The translations under genes were made by a program, and so were the position numbers. Below the pieces are notes generated by a model. That model saw nothing but the letters and a program-made list of their open reading frames with translations, was not told the origin of the DNA and made no database searches. This document shows, piece after piece, positions 51,533 through 61,740 of a stretch of DNA of 64,000 nt (position 1 is its first letter; every line of letters begins with the position of its first letter). Origin of the DNA: Polyangiaceae bacterium. GTDB lineage: Bacteria > Myxococcota_A > Polyangia > Polyangiales > Polyangiaceae. The stretch spans positions 1 through 64,000 of the forward strand of contig JAKLKA010000012.1 of the NCBI GenBank assembly GCA_023150915.1. Reading direction: 5' to 3'.

Positions 51533-52339
51533 TCAATACGGCTCGTGGCAGTCGCCCCAGACCTTGGTGGTGGTGAAGCTCCATTTGTTCTCGACCGGAC
51601 CGGTCTTGAAGGGCAGCGACGCGCCGGCGGGCCAGGCGTTCTTCACGTCCCACTCGGTCAGACCCGCGCGCGTGTCGACGATCTTGCCGCCGGCGTCGTA
51701 GAAGGCGATCACGGCCTCGGGGTTCGAGCAGGGCTTTCCCGCGTTCTTCACGGTGCCGCTGATCCGCCAGTACTCGGTCTTGCCGATGCTCTCTTTGTCG
51801 GTTTTCACGTCGGCTACCGTGGCGTCGAAGCTGCCGTCGGCGGGGAAGGCCTTGGGCTCGAGCTTGTGCGATGCGTAGGGCCGCGCCAGCTTCTTGATGT
51901 CGCGGACGTAGTGGAACGGGCTGACCTCACCCGGCGGCACGTTGTGGCGCATGCCCAGCGCGCTCTCGCCAAAGCCTTCGGCGGCCGCGATCGAGTCCAC
52001 ACCGATGGGCTTGCCCTGCGCGTCCATCAGCACCACGGCCACCTTCGGCGACTCGATCCACTTCGACGTGTCGTTGCGGATCTCGCCGATGATGTGCAGG
52101 AAGCCGGTGTCCTCCACTCCCGAGCGGCCTTCGATCACGCTCAGCGCCAGGGTGCCGCCCTTGCTCGACGACGCGGGCACGGCGGCGCTCGCAGCGCGGT
52201 CCGCGGATTCGGCTTTGCTCTCGCCGCGGGGCGCTGTGCCCTCGGCGGCGGGCCCCGAGCCCTCGGCGCGGGAGCCGCCCTTGCAGGCGAGCAGGGCGAG
52301 CAGAACGGGTGCAATCATCCAGGTCGAAGAGCGGATCAT
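51533..52339 (-). CDS. Lipoprotein with FxLYD-like domain
   Basis: MIRSSTWMIAPVLLALLACKGG lipobox; LHIIGEIRNDTSKWIESPKVAVVLMDAQGKPIGVDS. Confidence 0.7.
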   Translation of the reverse strand: MIRSSTWMIAPVLLALLACKGGSRAEGSGPAAEGTAPRGESKAESADRAASAAVPASSSKGGTLALSVIEGRSGVEDTGFLHIIGEIRNDTSKWIESPKVAVVLMDAQGKPIGVDSIAAAEGFGESALGMRHNVPPGEVSPFHYVRDIKKLARPYASHKLEPKAFPADGSFDATVADVKTDKESIGKTEYWRISGTVKNAGKPCSNPEAVIAFYDAGGKIVDTRAGLTEWDVKNAWPAGASLPFKTGPVENKWSFTTTKVWGDCHEPY

Positions 52340-52476
52340 CGAGTCTCCTTTTCGGGGCCCGGGCGTGGAAGAGCAAGCGCCGGACCAGGCAAAGATCGGC
52401 CGCACTTCCCCCATAGGGGCCCGCCGGCATGCAGCTTCGGCGTGCCATTCCTGCACGACGCGGCTATGCCCGCCGG

Positions 52477-53505
52477 GTGAAGAAGGTCGTGGTTCACCGC
52501 GCTGGCTCGTACGATCGGCTGTGCGTCGAAGCGCACGCCGATCTCGAGCCGGGTCCGGGCCAGGTGCTGATCGAGGTCGAGGCGATGGGCGTGAACTACG
52601 CCGACTGTATCGTACGCATGGGGCTGTACTCGTCGGCGAAGAAGTATGTCGGCTGGCCCATCACCCCCGGCTTCGAGGTGGCGGGTCGGGTGAAGGCCCT
52701 GGGCCCAGGCGCCGCCGCCCCCGCGGTGGGCACCCAGGTGATTGGTCTGACCCGCTTCGACGGCTACGCCACGCAGGTGGTCGTGCCGCAGAACCAGGTC
52801 TTCGAGCGGCCGCCAGAGATGAGCGCGACGGTGGCGGCGGGGTTTCCGGCGGTGTTCCTCACCGCACACTTCGCGCTGATCGAGCTGTGCAAGCTACGGC
52901 CCGGCATGAAGGTGCTGGTGCACTCGGCCGCCGGTGGGGTCGGCGGCGCGCTCACCCAGATCGCGCGCCTGCACGGCTGCGAGGTGGCCGGTGTGGTGGG
53001 CAGCGCCCACAAGGTCGAGGCGGCGCGCGGTCACGGCGCAAGCCTGGTGATCGACAAGAGCCACGAAGACCTGTGGCGCGCAGCCGAGCGCTTCGCGCCC
53101 AAGGGCTTCGACGTGGTGCTCGACGCCAACGGCGTCGAGACCCTGGCCGACAGCTACGCCCACGTGCGACCCACCGGTCGGCTGGTGATCTACGGCTTTC
53201 ACACCATGATGCCCAAGAGCGGTGGCAAGCCGCACTATGGCAAGCTGGCAGTCGACTGGCTGCGCACGCCGCGCTTCAACCCGCTGAAGCTCACCGAAGA
53301 GAACCGCAGCGTGATGGGCTTCAACCTGTCGTACCTGTTCGACCGGCCGGAGCTCTTGGTCGAGGGCATGCGGGACCTCTTGGGGTGGCTGGGCAAGCTC
53401 CGCCCCCACGCGGTGCGCGTGTTCCCGCTCTCGCGGGTGGGCGAGGCGCACGCCGCCATCGAGTCCGGAACGACCACCGGCAAGCTGGTGCTCGTGCCGG
53501 ACTGA
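52477..53505 (+). CDS. Quinone oxidoreductase / MDR-family dehydrogenase (VAT-1-like)
   Basis: VEAMGVNYADCIVRMGLY; VLVHSAAGGVGGALTQIARLHGCEVAGVVGS; GTG start at 52477 preferred over 52429. Confidence 0.87.
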   Translation: MKKVVVHRAGSYDRLCVEAHADLEPGPGQVLIEVEAMGVNYADCIVRMGLYSSAKKYVGWPITPGFEVAGRVKALGPGAAAPAVGTQVIGLTRFDGYATQVVVPQNQVFERPPEMSATVAAGFPAVFLTAHFALIELCKLRPGMKVLVHSAAGGVGGALTQIARLHGCEVAGVVGSAHKVEAARGHGASLVIDKSHEDLWRAAERFAPKGFDVVLDANGVETLADSYAHVRPTGRLVIYGFHTMMPKSGGKPHYGKLAVDWLRTPRFNPLKLTEENRSVMGFNLSYLFDRPELLVEGMRDLLGWLGKLRPHAVRVFPLSRVGEAHAAIESGTTTGKLVLVPD

Positions 53506-53508
53506 ACG

Positions 53509-54474
53509 TCAGGGCCGACACACGCCGAGCCAGGCGGGGCTCGAGTAGGCCTTGCAGGACTGGCCCGACGGGCAGCCGCCGTTGCCGGGCGTGCCGCCCA
53601 CGGCGCCCGCGTCCGGCGCGCCCGCGGTGCTGGCCTTGCAGAGCCAGCGACACACGCCGCTGCCGCTGGCAAAGTCGCACTGCTGCGAGTCCTGGCAGTC
53701 GTTCAAGAACTGGCACGCCATGCCCAGGGTCGAGCCGCCGTCCACGGTGTAGTTCGGGAAGCTGCACTTGAGCTTGTTGTTCGCGCCCACGTGGCAGTCC
53801 GACTCGGGCCCGGCCGGGCAGTCTTTGGCCCAGGGCGTGCACGCGGCAGAGAAGGTGCAGACCTGCACGAACGAGCTGCCATAGCTGATTTTCATGTCGC
53901 ACGAGCCCGCACTGCCGCATTGCGCGTCGCTGCAGCATGGGTGCGTGCACTTGCCCAGCGCGCAGCTCAGCTTCGGCTCGCACTCTTTGTGAGCCGAGCA
54001 CGACTCGCCCATCTTCTTCACCCCGGTGCCCAGCACGATGCACGCGGTGGTGTAGCCGCCGGCGTCCATCTGCTCGACGCGGCAGGTCTGACCTGCGGGG
54101 CAGTTCTGCAGCACCAGATCGCAGGCACCGGTCACGTTGGTCGCGGTGCCGGGCGCGCAGGTGCCGGCGTCGCCTGCCGACCCGCCCGAGCCGCCGCTTC
54201 CGCCGCCGCCCGCGTTGCCACTGCCGCCACTGGCGGTGCCGGCGCCACCCCCGCTGCCGGCGCTGCCGCCGCCGCCCGAGCCGGCGCTGGCGTCGTCACC
54301 CGCGTCGCCGCACTGGCAGGCGCCGAAGCCACTGCCGTCGCTCAGGCACTTCTGAACGCCCTTGCCGCTCATGCAAGCGCACTCCACCTGCCGACCCGGC
54401 TCGCACGTCTTCGACTCGTCGTCGGAAGAGGAACACCCCAGTGCCAGCGCCGCGAGCAAGAACGCGAATCGCAT
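53509..54474 (-). CDS. Cysteine-rich lipoprotein with Gly-rich linker
   Basis: MRFAFLLAALALGCSSSDDES lipobox; [31 protein letters not shown]. Confidence 0.78.
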   Translation of the reverse strand: MRFAFLLAALALGCSSSDDESKTCEPGRQVECACMSGKGVQKCLSDGSGFGACQCGDAGDDASAGSGGGGSAGSGGGAGTASGGSGNAGGGGSGGSGGSAGDAGTCAPGTATNVTGACDLVLQNCPAGQTCRVEQMDAGGYTTACIVLGTGVKKMGESCSAHKECEPKLSCALGKCTHPCCSDAQCGSAGSCDMKISYGSSFVQVCTFSAACTPWAKDCPAGPESDCHVGANNKLKCSFPNYTVDGGSTLGMACQFLNDCQDSQQCDFASGSGVCRWLCKASTAGAPDAGAVGGTPGNGGCPSGQSCKAYSSPAWLGVCRP

Positions 54475-54778
54475 TGGCGGATGATAGCTACTTCCAGCTC
54501 GTGAGGCGAGCCTCGGCAGCCCTGCAAGGCGCAGCCGGTCCTGACGACGGCGCCCAGCCGGCGCCGGGACTGGCGGTGAGCCTCTGGCCAAGCCAAGGTC
54601 GCTGGGCCATGCGCAAACCCGTCCCCGGCGGGCGCCCCAGCGCGCGTTCGGCGCTCTCGAGGGCAAGCGGGTCGTCGACGACTCGTCTTTCGATCCCCTC
54701 TCCGAAGCCGCGCTCGCGGCGTGGCCATGCCGAGCCGCACCGGGATTCGGTGTCTCGCAGCGCTGGTGATCACGCGGG

Positions 54779-55123
54779 CTACTTCAAGCTCGCGATGCGA
54801 GCCTCGGCGTCTTTGCGCAGCTTTCCGCAGACCAGATCGCAGAGCTCGAAGATCATCGGCTCGGTGATCGAATAGCGAACGTTCGAGCCGTCGCGCTCGC
54901 GACCGACCAGCCCGGCCTGGCTCAAGATGCCGAGCTGCTTCGAGACGTTGGCCTGCTTCATCTCCAGGGTCGACACGATCTCCGACACGCTGAGCGGGCC
55001 CTCGCCGAGCAGCTGGAGGATCTGCAAGCGGGTCGGCTCGCTGAGCACCGAGAACACCCCGGCCACGCTGCTCAGAATCGGCCCTTCCAGCCGGCGAACC
55101 CGTGTGCGACGCGACATTGACAT
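54779..55123 (-). CDS. ArsR-family transcriptional regulator
   Basis: FSVLSEPTRLQILQLLGEGPLSVSEIVSTLEMKQANVSKQLGILSQAGLVGRERDGSNVRYSI; C-term ELCDLVC. Confidence 0.9.
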   Translation of the reverse strand: MSMSRRTRVRRLEGPILSSVAGVFSVLSEPTRLQILQLLGEGPLSVSEIVSTLEMKQANVSKQLGILSQAGLVGRERDGSNVRYSITEPMIFELCDLVCGKLRKDAEARIASLK

Positions 55124-55143
55124 ATTACTATATAGTGATATGT
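55120..55143. promoter_or_regulatory. ArsR operator-like 24-bp palindrome ACATATTACTATATAGTGATATGT
   Basis: Symmetric except for one base-pair position; between divergent arsR and RND operon. Confidence 0.6.
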
Positions 55144-55187
55144 TCCAACCATCACAAGGCTAACGCCCCGGAAAGGGCCTCGCAACC

Positions 55188-56201
55188 ATGACCCGTCTCA
55201 TCGTGCTCTCTGCCCTGCCGCTGGTCGCGGCCTGTCACCGCGAGCCCCCGACCCCTGCCCAGAGCGTCGTCGAGAAGGCCACCGTGTCCGTCGCGGCGGC
55301 GCGGCGCGCCGACAGCAGTGTGGTGCAAGAGGTGGTCGGCACCGTGCGCCCGAAGCTCAGCGCCAGCATCGCGCCGAGCGTGGCGGGCACGGTGAAGAGG
55401 CTCGAGGTGACGCTTGGCAGCCGGGTGCGCGCGGGCGACGTCTTGGTGCGGCTGCGGGCCGGCGAGCTCGACGCCAAGGCACGCCAGACGTCGGCGGTGC
55501 TCGATCAGGCCAAGATCGAGCTCGCCCGCGCCAAGAGCCTGGAGCAGCGCGGCGTGATATCGAAGTCCGAGCTCGACGCCACCACGTCCCGCTTCCGGGT
55601 GGCCGAGGCCTCGCACGGCGAGGCGCGGGTGATGCAAGGGTACACCGCGATCCGCGCGCCCTTCGCCGGCATCGTGACCGCCAAGCTGACCGAGATCGGT
55701 GACCAGGCGCTGCCGGGTCGCCCGCTCTTGGTGCTCGAGGATCCCGCGGCCCTTCGCCTGGAGGCGTCGGTGCCCGAAGTGATGACGGCCGGGCTGCGCG
55801 CCGGGCAGAAGCTCGCCGTTCGCCTGGACGCGGTGCCCGACGAGCTCGAGGCCAGCGTGGCCGAGATCAGCCCGAGCGCCGAGGCCAGCACCCGCACCGT
55901 GCTGGTCAAGCTGGACCTTCCAGAGAAGCCCGGCCTGCGTGCGGGCATGTTCGGTCGGGTGAAGCTCACCACCGGTGAACGGCGCGCGCTCGAGGTGCCC
56001 GCCGCCGCGCTGGTTTCTCGCGGACAAATCGAGATGGTGTTCGTCGCGCAGGCCGACAGGGCGGCGCTCCGACTGGTCCGCAGCGGCCGCTCGCGGGCCG
56101 GCGCCGTCGAGATCCTGAGCGGCCTGGACGAGGCAGAGCGAGTGGTGGTCACCCACCCGAGTCAGCTCACCGACGGGCAAGTGATCGAGGTGAGGCAATG
56201 A
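55188..56201 (+). CDS. RND efflux periplasmic adaptor (MFP)
   Basis: Lipobox [70 protein letters not shown]. Confidence 0.9.
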   Translation: MTRLIVLSALPLVAACHREPPTPAQSVVEKATVSVAAARRADSSVVQEVVGTVRPKLSASIAPSVAGTVKRLEVTLGSRVRAGDVLVRLRAGELDAKARQTSAVLDQAKIELARAKSLEQRGVISKSELDATTSRFRVAEASHGEARVMQGYTAIRAPFAGIVTAKLTEIGDQALPGRPLLVLEDPAALRLEASVPEVMTAGLRAGQKLAVRLDAVPDELEASVAEISPSAEASTRTVLVKLDLPEKPGLRAGMFGRVKLTTGERRALEVPAAALVSRGQIEMVFVAQADRAALRLVRSGRSRAGAVEILSGLDEAERVVVTHPSQLTDGQVIEVRQ

Positions 56202-59200
56202 GCGCGTCGCGGCTCGGGCCGGCCGGCGCCATCGCGCGGGCCTTCGTGCACTCGAAGCTCACGCCGCTGTTCATCGTCGCCTCGGTGCTGCTGGGCGTGT
56301 TCGCCACGCTGCTCTTGCCGCGGGAAGAAGAGCCGCAGATCAAGGTGCCGATGGTGGACGTGATGGTGGCCATGCCGGGCGCCAGCGCGAAAGAGGTCGA
56401 GAGCCGCGTCTCGGCTCCCATCGAGCGCCTGCTCTGGGAAATTCCGGGTGTGGAGTACGTCTACACCACCAGTCAGCCGGGCCGCTCGCTGGCGGTGGTC
56501 CGCTTCCGCGTGGGTGAAGACGTCGAGCGCTCGGTGGTGAAGCTGGATGCCAAGCTGGCGGCCAACCACGATCGCATTCCAAGCGGGGTCTCGCAGCCGC
56601 TGGTGAAGGTGCGTTCGATCGACGACGTTCCGATCTTGGCGCTGACGTTCCACGCCAAGAACCACGACCACCTGACCTTGCGTCGGCTGGCGGCCCAGGT
56701 CGCCGACGAGGTCAAGCGCATCCCCGAGGTCAGCGAGACCCAGCTGATCGGCGGACTGCGCCGGCAGGTGCGGGCGTCGCTGGACCCAGCGCTGCTCGCG
56801 TCGCGCGGCCTGGGCCTGGCACAGGTCGCCGGGGCGCTCAGGAGCGCCAACCAGCAGAGCTCGGCCGGCTCGCTGACCACCGACGATCGCGACGTGGTGG
56901 TGCAGACCGGCGGCTTCTTCGCCAGCGCCGACGACGTGGGCGCGGTGGTGGTCGGCGTGCACCAGGGCGCGCCAGTCTACGTGCGCGACGTGGCAAAGGT
57001 CTCTGACGCCAGCGAAGAGCCGGCGCAATACGTGCTGTTCGGCAGCGGTGCGGCCCGCTCGAACGCTGCGGACGAACAGCCCGCCGTCACGCTCTCGGTG
57101 GCCAAGCGACCGGGAACCAACGCGATCGACGTGGCGCAGGGCGTGCTGGCGCAGCTCGACGGCCTGAAGGGCACGCTCATCCCCAGCAGCATGGATGTGA
57201 CCGTCACGCGGCACTACGGCGAGACCTCGGCCGAGAAGTCCAACGAGCTCTTGTTCCACATGGCGGTGGCGGTGATCAGCGTGTCGCTGTTGATCCTGTT
57301 CATGCTCGGCTTCCGCGAGTCGCTGGTGGTGGCGGTGGCCATTCCCTCGACCCTGGCCCTCACGCTCTTGGTCTTCCACCTGACCGGATACACGCTCAAT
57401 CGCATCACGCTGTTCGCGTTGATCTTCTCCATCGGGATCTTGGTCGACGACGCCATCGTGGTGGTCGAGAACATCGTGCGCCATCGCGACTTGCCCGAGA
57501 ACGCCGGGCGGACGCTGGGCGACGTGGCGATTGCCGCGGTGGCCGAGGTGGGCAACCCGACCATCTTGGCCACGCTGGCGGTGATCGCGGCGATCGTGCC
57601 CATGGCGTTCGTCGGCGGAATGATGGGCCCTTACATGCGGCCCATTCCGGTGGGCGCGACGGCGGCCATGCTGTTCTCGCTGGTGGTGGCCTTCATGGTC
57701 ACGCCCTGGGCCGCAGCGCGCCTGCTCGGCCGCGGCAAGAAGCACGGGGCGCATGCCCACGGCGACGATCGCCTGACCCGCGCCTATCGCTGGTTGATGT
57801 CGCGCTTCGTCGGCCGCACGCCGTGGCGGTGGGGCTTCTTGACGGTGGTGGCGGCAATGCTGGTCGGCGCCATGGCCTTCGTGCCCGCAGGGCTGGTACG
57901 GGTGAAGATGCTGCCGTTCGACAACAAGAGCGAGCTTCAGCTGGTGCTGAACATGCCCGAGGGCAGCTCGCTCGAGCGCACCGCGCGCGTGGCCCGCGAG
58001 ATCGCGGCTGCCGTGCGCGTGGAGCCCGAGGTGGTCGACTATCAGGTGTACGCCGGAGCGGCCGCGCCCTTCAACTTCAACGGCCTGGTGCGGCACTATT
58101 ACCTGCGCTCGGGCCCGAGCGTGGCCGACGTGCAGGTGAACCTGTTGCCGAAGCACGAGCGCAAAGCCCAGAGTCACGACATTGCCAAGCGCATCCGGCC
58201 CCGCGTGGCCGAGATCGCCGCGCGCTACGACGCGCGCGTGTCGGTGGCCGAGGTTCCACCCGGCCCCCCGGTGCTGCAGACCCTGGTGGCCGAGGTCTAT
58301 GGCCCCGACGCCGACTCGCGCCGCCGACTGGCGGAAGAAGTACGCGGCCTGTTCAAGCGCACGCCGGGCGTGGTGGACGTGGATTGGTACGCCGAAGAGC
58401 CCCACGAGAAGCATCGCCTGGTGGTCGACAAAGAGAAGGCGGCGCTTCACGGCATCAGCTCTGACGCCATCGCGGCCGCAGTGCGCGTCGCCGTGGGCGG
58501 CGAGACCCTGGGCCTGGTGCACATGCCCGGCGAGCAAGAAGACGTGCCGGTGGTGCTGGACCTGCCCCGCGCGCATCGTTCGGACACCGACACCTTGCTG
58601 GCGCTGAGCATGCCGGCGCACGGGGGTGGCCTGGTGCCGCTGCGCGAGCTGACGCGGGTGGAGCGCACACCCGAGGACCAGAGCATCTATCACAAGAACC
58701 TGGTGCCGGTGGTGTACGTGACGGGAGACGTGGCAGGCGGCGCCGAGAGCTCGGCCTATGCCGTCTTGGCGATGAACGACGAACTGGCCAAGCTGGACGC
58801 GACGCGGTTCGGCGGCCAGAGCGGGAAGCTGGCGATCTACGACCTGAAGCAGCCGGCGAACGACGCGAAGCCCGCGGTGAAGTGGGACGGCGAGTGGCAC
58901 GTCACCCTCGAGGTGTTCCGCGACCTGGGCGTGGCCTTCGGGGCCGTGCTGATCTTGATCTACGCGCTTCTGGTCGGCTGGTTCCGGTCGTTCTCGACCC
59001 CGCTGGTGGTGATGGCGGCCATTCCGTTCTCGCTCATCGGCATCTTGCCCGCGCACGCCGCCATGGGCGCGTTCTTCACGGCCACCAGCATGATCGGCTT
59101 CATGGCCGGCGCGGGCATCGTGGTGCGCAACTCGATCATCTTGGTGGACTTTGCCGAGGCGCGCATCGCCGAGGGCATGCCGGTCGAGGCGGCGGTGGTC

Positions 59201-59461
59201 GAGGCCGGCGCGGTGCGCTTCCGCCCCATGCTCTTGACCGCGCTGGCGGTGGTGCTGGGCGCTGCGGTGATCCTGTTCGATCCCATCTTCCAGGGTCTGG
59301 CCATCGCGCTCATGGCCGGCGAGATCGCGTCACTGTTCGTGAGCCGCGCCGCGGTGCCGGTGCTGTACGCCATGGCGGCGCGACGGCGCGAGCGCCAGCA
59401 GAGCTCGACGGTCGACGGGAGAACCCTGCCCGATCACTCCAGCTTGCCGTCGGCGGCGTAG
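56198..59461 (+). CDS. RND efflux permease (AcrB/MdtB-like)
   Basis: 1087 aa; [26 protein letters not shown] overlap with adaptor; C-terminal DHSSLPSAA lies in the 44-bp repeat. Confidence 0.92.
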   Translation: MSASRLGPAGAIARAFVHSKLTPLFIVASVLLGVFATLLLPREEEPQIKVPMVDVMVAMPGASAKEVESRVSAPIERLLWEIPGVEYVYTTSQPGRSLAVVRFRVGEDVERSVVKLDAKLAANHDRIPSGVSQPLVKVRSIDDVPILALTFHAKNHDHLTLRRLAAQVADEVKRIPEVSETQLIGGLRRQVRASLDPALLASRGLGLAQVAGALRSANQQSSAGSLTTDDRDVVVQTGGFFASADDVGAVVVGVHQGAPVYVRDVAKVSDASEEPAQYVLFGSGAARSNAADEQPAVTLSVAKRPGTNAIDVAQGVLAQLDGLKGTLIPSSMDVTVTRHYGETSAEKSNELLFHMAVAVISVSLLILFMLGFRESLVVAVAIPSTLALTLLVFHLTGYTLNRITLFALIFSIGILVDDAIVVVENIVRHRDLPENAGRTLGDVAIAAVAEVGNPTILATLAVIAAIVPMAFVGGMMGPYMRPIPVGATAAMLFSLVVAFMVTPWAAARLLGRGKKHGAHAHGDDRLTRAYRWLMSRFVGRTPWRWGFLTVVAAMLVGAMAFVPAGLVRVKMLPFDNKSELQLVLNMPEGSSLERTARVAREIAAAVRVEPEVVDYQVYAGAAAPFNFNGLVRHYYLRSGPSVADVQVNLLPKHERKAQSHDIAKRIRPRVAEIAARYDARVSVAEVPPGPPVLQTLVAEVYGPDADSRRRLAEEVRGLFKRTPGVVDVDWYAEEPHEKHRLVVDKEKAALHGISSDAIAAAVRVAVGGETLGLVHMPGEQEDVPVVLDLPRAHRSDTDTLLALSMPAHGGGLVPLRELTRVERTPEDQSIYHKNLVPVVYVTGDVAGGAESSAYAVLAMNDELAKLDATRFGGQSGKLAIYDLKQPANDAKPAVKWDGEWHVTLEVFRDLGVAFGAVLILIYALLVGWFRSFSTPLVVMAAIPFSLIGILPAHAAMGAFFTATSMIGFMAGAGIVVRNSIILVDFAEARIAEGMPVEAAVVEAGAVRFRPMLLTALAVVLGAAVILFDPIFQGLAIALMAGEIASLFVSRAAVPVLYAMAARRRERQQSSTVDGRTLPDHSSLPSAA

Positions 59462-59473
59462 GTCCGCGAGCCG
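59430..59473. repeat. 44-bp direct repeat, copy 1 (overlaps RND permease stop codon)
   Basis: ccgatcactccagcttgccgtcggcggcgtaggtccgcgagccg; 43/44 identical to 60154-60197. Confidence 0.95.
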
Positions 59474-59563
59474 GCGCCCCCGGAACGCCCCTGGGGCGCT
59501 CGCCGCACGGTCTTGGCTGACGCTGAAGACGCCTCGCGACCTCGAGGGAGCTATACTGGGGGC

Positions 59564-60133
59564 GTGTCCACCGCCCGGGAGCTCCGCTACTCATACGACG
59601 ACTACCTCCGGGCGCTGGAGGCGAGCCCGTTCAAGCTCGAGTATTCCGCCGGCGTCATCTACGCCATGGCGGGCGGCACGCTGGCGCACGGGGAGCTGGG
59701 CGCTCGGGTGACCTCGCTTTTGGCTCCGCAGCTCGGCGACAAGTGTCGCGCGTACAGCTCGGACGTGAAGGTACGCGTCGACTCCAGCGACTTCGCGGCA
59801 TTCCCGGATCTGTCGGTAGCTTGCGGTCAGCGCGAGACGTCGCGAGTCGATTCCAATGCCCTCACGAACCCCAGCGTCCTGGTCGAGATCACGTCCAGGT
59901 CGACCGAAGCGTACGACCGCGGCGAGAAGCTGACTCACTACCAGCTCATTCCGACTCTGAGCGCGGTGGTCTTCGTGTCGCACCGCGAGCCCAGGATCAC
60001 GCTGGTGTCGAGGACCGCCGAGGGCTGGACGACACGAGACTTCGTACCTGGCGAGCGTCTCGTCCTCCAAGCGGTTCCGATGACGCTCGACGTCGATCGC
60101 GTCTACGCCGACATCCAGCTCGATCCTGCGTGA
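59564..60133 (+). CDS. Uma2-family (DUF820) PD-(D/E)xK endonuclease-like protein
   Basis: YSYDDYLRALE, FPDLSVACG, SVLVEITSRSTEAYDRGEKLTHYQLIPTL; GTG start, TATACT box directly upstream. Confidence 0.88.
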   Translation: MSTARELRYSYDDYLRALEASPFKLEYSAGVIYAMAGGTLAHGELGARVTSLLAPQLGDKCRAYSSDVKVRVDSSDFAAFPDLSVACGQRETSRVDSNALTNPSVLVEITSRSTEAYDRGEKLTHYQLIPTLSAVVFVSHREPRITLVSRTAEGWTTRDFVPGERLVLQAVPMTLDVDRVYADIQLDPA

Positions 60134-60153
60134 GCCTCCGGGCGCGGCCTCGT

Positions 60154-60197
60154 CCGATCACTCCAGCTTGCCGTCGGCGACGTAGGTCCGCGAGCCG
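60154..60197. repeat. 44-bp direct repeat, copy 2 (3' end of lipoprotein gene)
   Basis: ccgatcactccagcttgccgtcggcgacgtaggtccgcgagccg. Confidence 0.95.
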
Positions 60198-60667
60198 TAC
60201 ATCGCGCCGCACCACCAGTACTCAGAGTGCGTGAAGGTTCCGCTGACGGCATCGTGCGCGGTTTGCTTCAGCTTCAGCACGTCGCTGTAGCCCTGGGGTT
60301 CGCCCTCGTCTTCGTAGCTGATCCCCGAGGTCACAGTCAGGGTGCAGCCGTCGTCCGAGAAGCTCGCGTCGACCGGCACCAGGCCAGAGCCCGAGGGCGT
60401 CCAGACCGAGGCGCCATCGACCACGATGCGGGTTGGCATCGGGGGCAGCCAGCACCCGGGCTCTTCCGCCGCCTTGATGGTCAGCTCCCACGACCCGGCG
60501 AGGTCGCACGGGCCGGCGAACGACGGGGTCGGGGTGGGCGTTGGGGTCGGGGTCTTCGGCTCCGTCTCTTGATCGGCGTCGCCGACCGGGGTGTCGCTGC
60601 CGACCTGCCCGGCGCACGCAGGAAGCGAAAGGGCGAGCAGTGCCAGCGCGATCAGGGTCCTAGACAT
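60158..60667 (-). CDS. Lipoprotein
   Basis: MSRTLIALALLALSLPACAGQ lipobox; ends SRTYVADGKLE in the repeat copy. Confidence 0.75.
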   Translation of the reverse strand: MSRTLIALALLALSLPACAGQVGSDTPVGDADQETEPKTPTPTPTPTPSFAGPCDLAGSWELTIKAAEEPGCWLPPMPTRIVVDGASVWTPSGSGLVPVDASFSDDGCTLTVTSGISYEDEGEPQGYSDVLKLKQTAHDAVSGTFTHSEYWWCGAMYGSRTYVADGKLE

Positions 60668-60770
60668 GCTTTGGGGCAGAGCAACCGCCGTGCCGTGCCA
60701 AGTTGTGCCGAAAGCCTGTCCACCCCCGGGGCTCCGGTGGTACCAAGGCAGGTTAGAGGAGGTGCGGGAC

Positions 60771-61685
60771 ATGAAGCGATGGCTGAAGCGCGTGGGCGCA
60801 GGCTTGGGTGGGCTGGTGCTCTTGCTGGGGGTCGGGGGCGGGGCGTACGCGACCATGAAGTCGTCGGCCTACGAGCAGAGCATGTCGAAGGTGTACGACG
60901 TGCCGCTGCCCGCGGTCGCGCGCTCGACCGACCCGGCGGTGATCGCCCGGGGCAAGCACCTGGTCGAGGCCACCACGGGCTGCGTGTCGGCGGACTGCCA
61001 CGGCGCGGACTTGAGCGGCGGCAAGCCGCTGGCGATGGGGCCGGTCGCCACCATCACCGGACCGAACGTCACGCCGGGTGGCGTGGCCGGAACGTACAGC
61101 GACGGCGAGCTCGCACGCGTGGTCCGAAACGGCATCAAGAAGGACGGTCGCAGCGTGCGCTTCATGCCATCGCAGGACTTCTCGTGGCTGTCGGATGGCG
61201 ACCTCGGCGCCATCGTGTCCTACCTGCGCACCGTGCCCCCGGTGCAGCGCGAGAACGGGGTGATCGAGATCGGGCTCTTGGGCAAGGTGCTCGACCAGCG
61301 TGGCGAGTTCGTGATCGACGTGGCGCGTCGCATCGACCACGCCAAGAAAGAGGCCGCCGGCCCGCCCGAGCCCACCGCGGCGTACGGCAAGTACCTGGCT
61401 CGCGGCTGCCAGGGTTGTCACGGCGAGGGGTTCTCGGGGGGGCCCATCCCCGGCGCGCCGTCGTCGATCCCGATCCCCAGCAACATCACGACGCACGCGA
61501 CCGGCATCCAGGGCTGGACCTACGAGGACTTCGACAAGCTGCTCACCCAGGGCGTCCGGAAGAACGGCGCCAAGCTGAACCCCTTCATGCCCATCGAATC
61601 GTTCGGCAAGATGGATGAGATCGAGAAGAAGGCGCTGTACGCGTTCTTGATGTCGGTGCCGCCGAGACCCTTCGGGCAGCGTTGA
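60771..61685 (+). CDS. Membrane-anchored diheme cytochrome c
   Basis: N-term TM; CVSADCH (CX4CH) and CQGCH (CX2CH). Confidence 0.87.
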   Translation: MKRWLKRVGAGLGGLVLLLGVGGGAYATMKSSAYEQSMSKVYDVPLPAVARSTDPAVIARGKHLVEATTGCVSADCHGADLSGGKPLAMGPVATITGPNVTPGGVAGTYSDGELARVVRNGIKKDGRSVRFMPSQDFSWLSDGDLGAIVSYLRTVPPVQRENGVIEIGLLGKVLDQRGEFVIDVARRIDHAKKEAAGPPEPTAAYGKYLARGCQGCHGEGFSGGPIPGAPSSIPIPSNITTHATGIQGWTYEDFDKLLTQGVRKNGAKLNPFMPIESFGKMDEIEKKALYAFLMSVPPRPFGQR

Positions 61686-61740
61686 TCGGAGCCGAATCGG
61701 GTTCCTTTGCCCCGCCCCGTTCTGCTAAAAGGGCGGGTTC

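Noticed and set aside
56162-59056. 964-aa minus-strand ORF antisense to the RND permease
   Set aside because: Arg/His-rich low-complexity translation, a typical high-GC antisense shadow; the plus-strand frame is clearly an RND transporter.
61724-61737. CCCGCCC...GGGCGGG inverted repeat just upstream of ATG 61741 as a regulatory hairpin
   Set aside because: Arms are simple G/C tracts likely by chance in this composition, and the purine-rich arm is probably just the ribosome-binding region.
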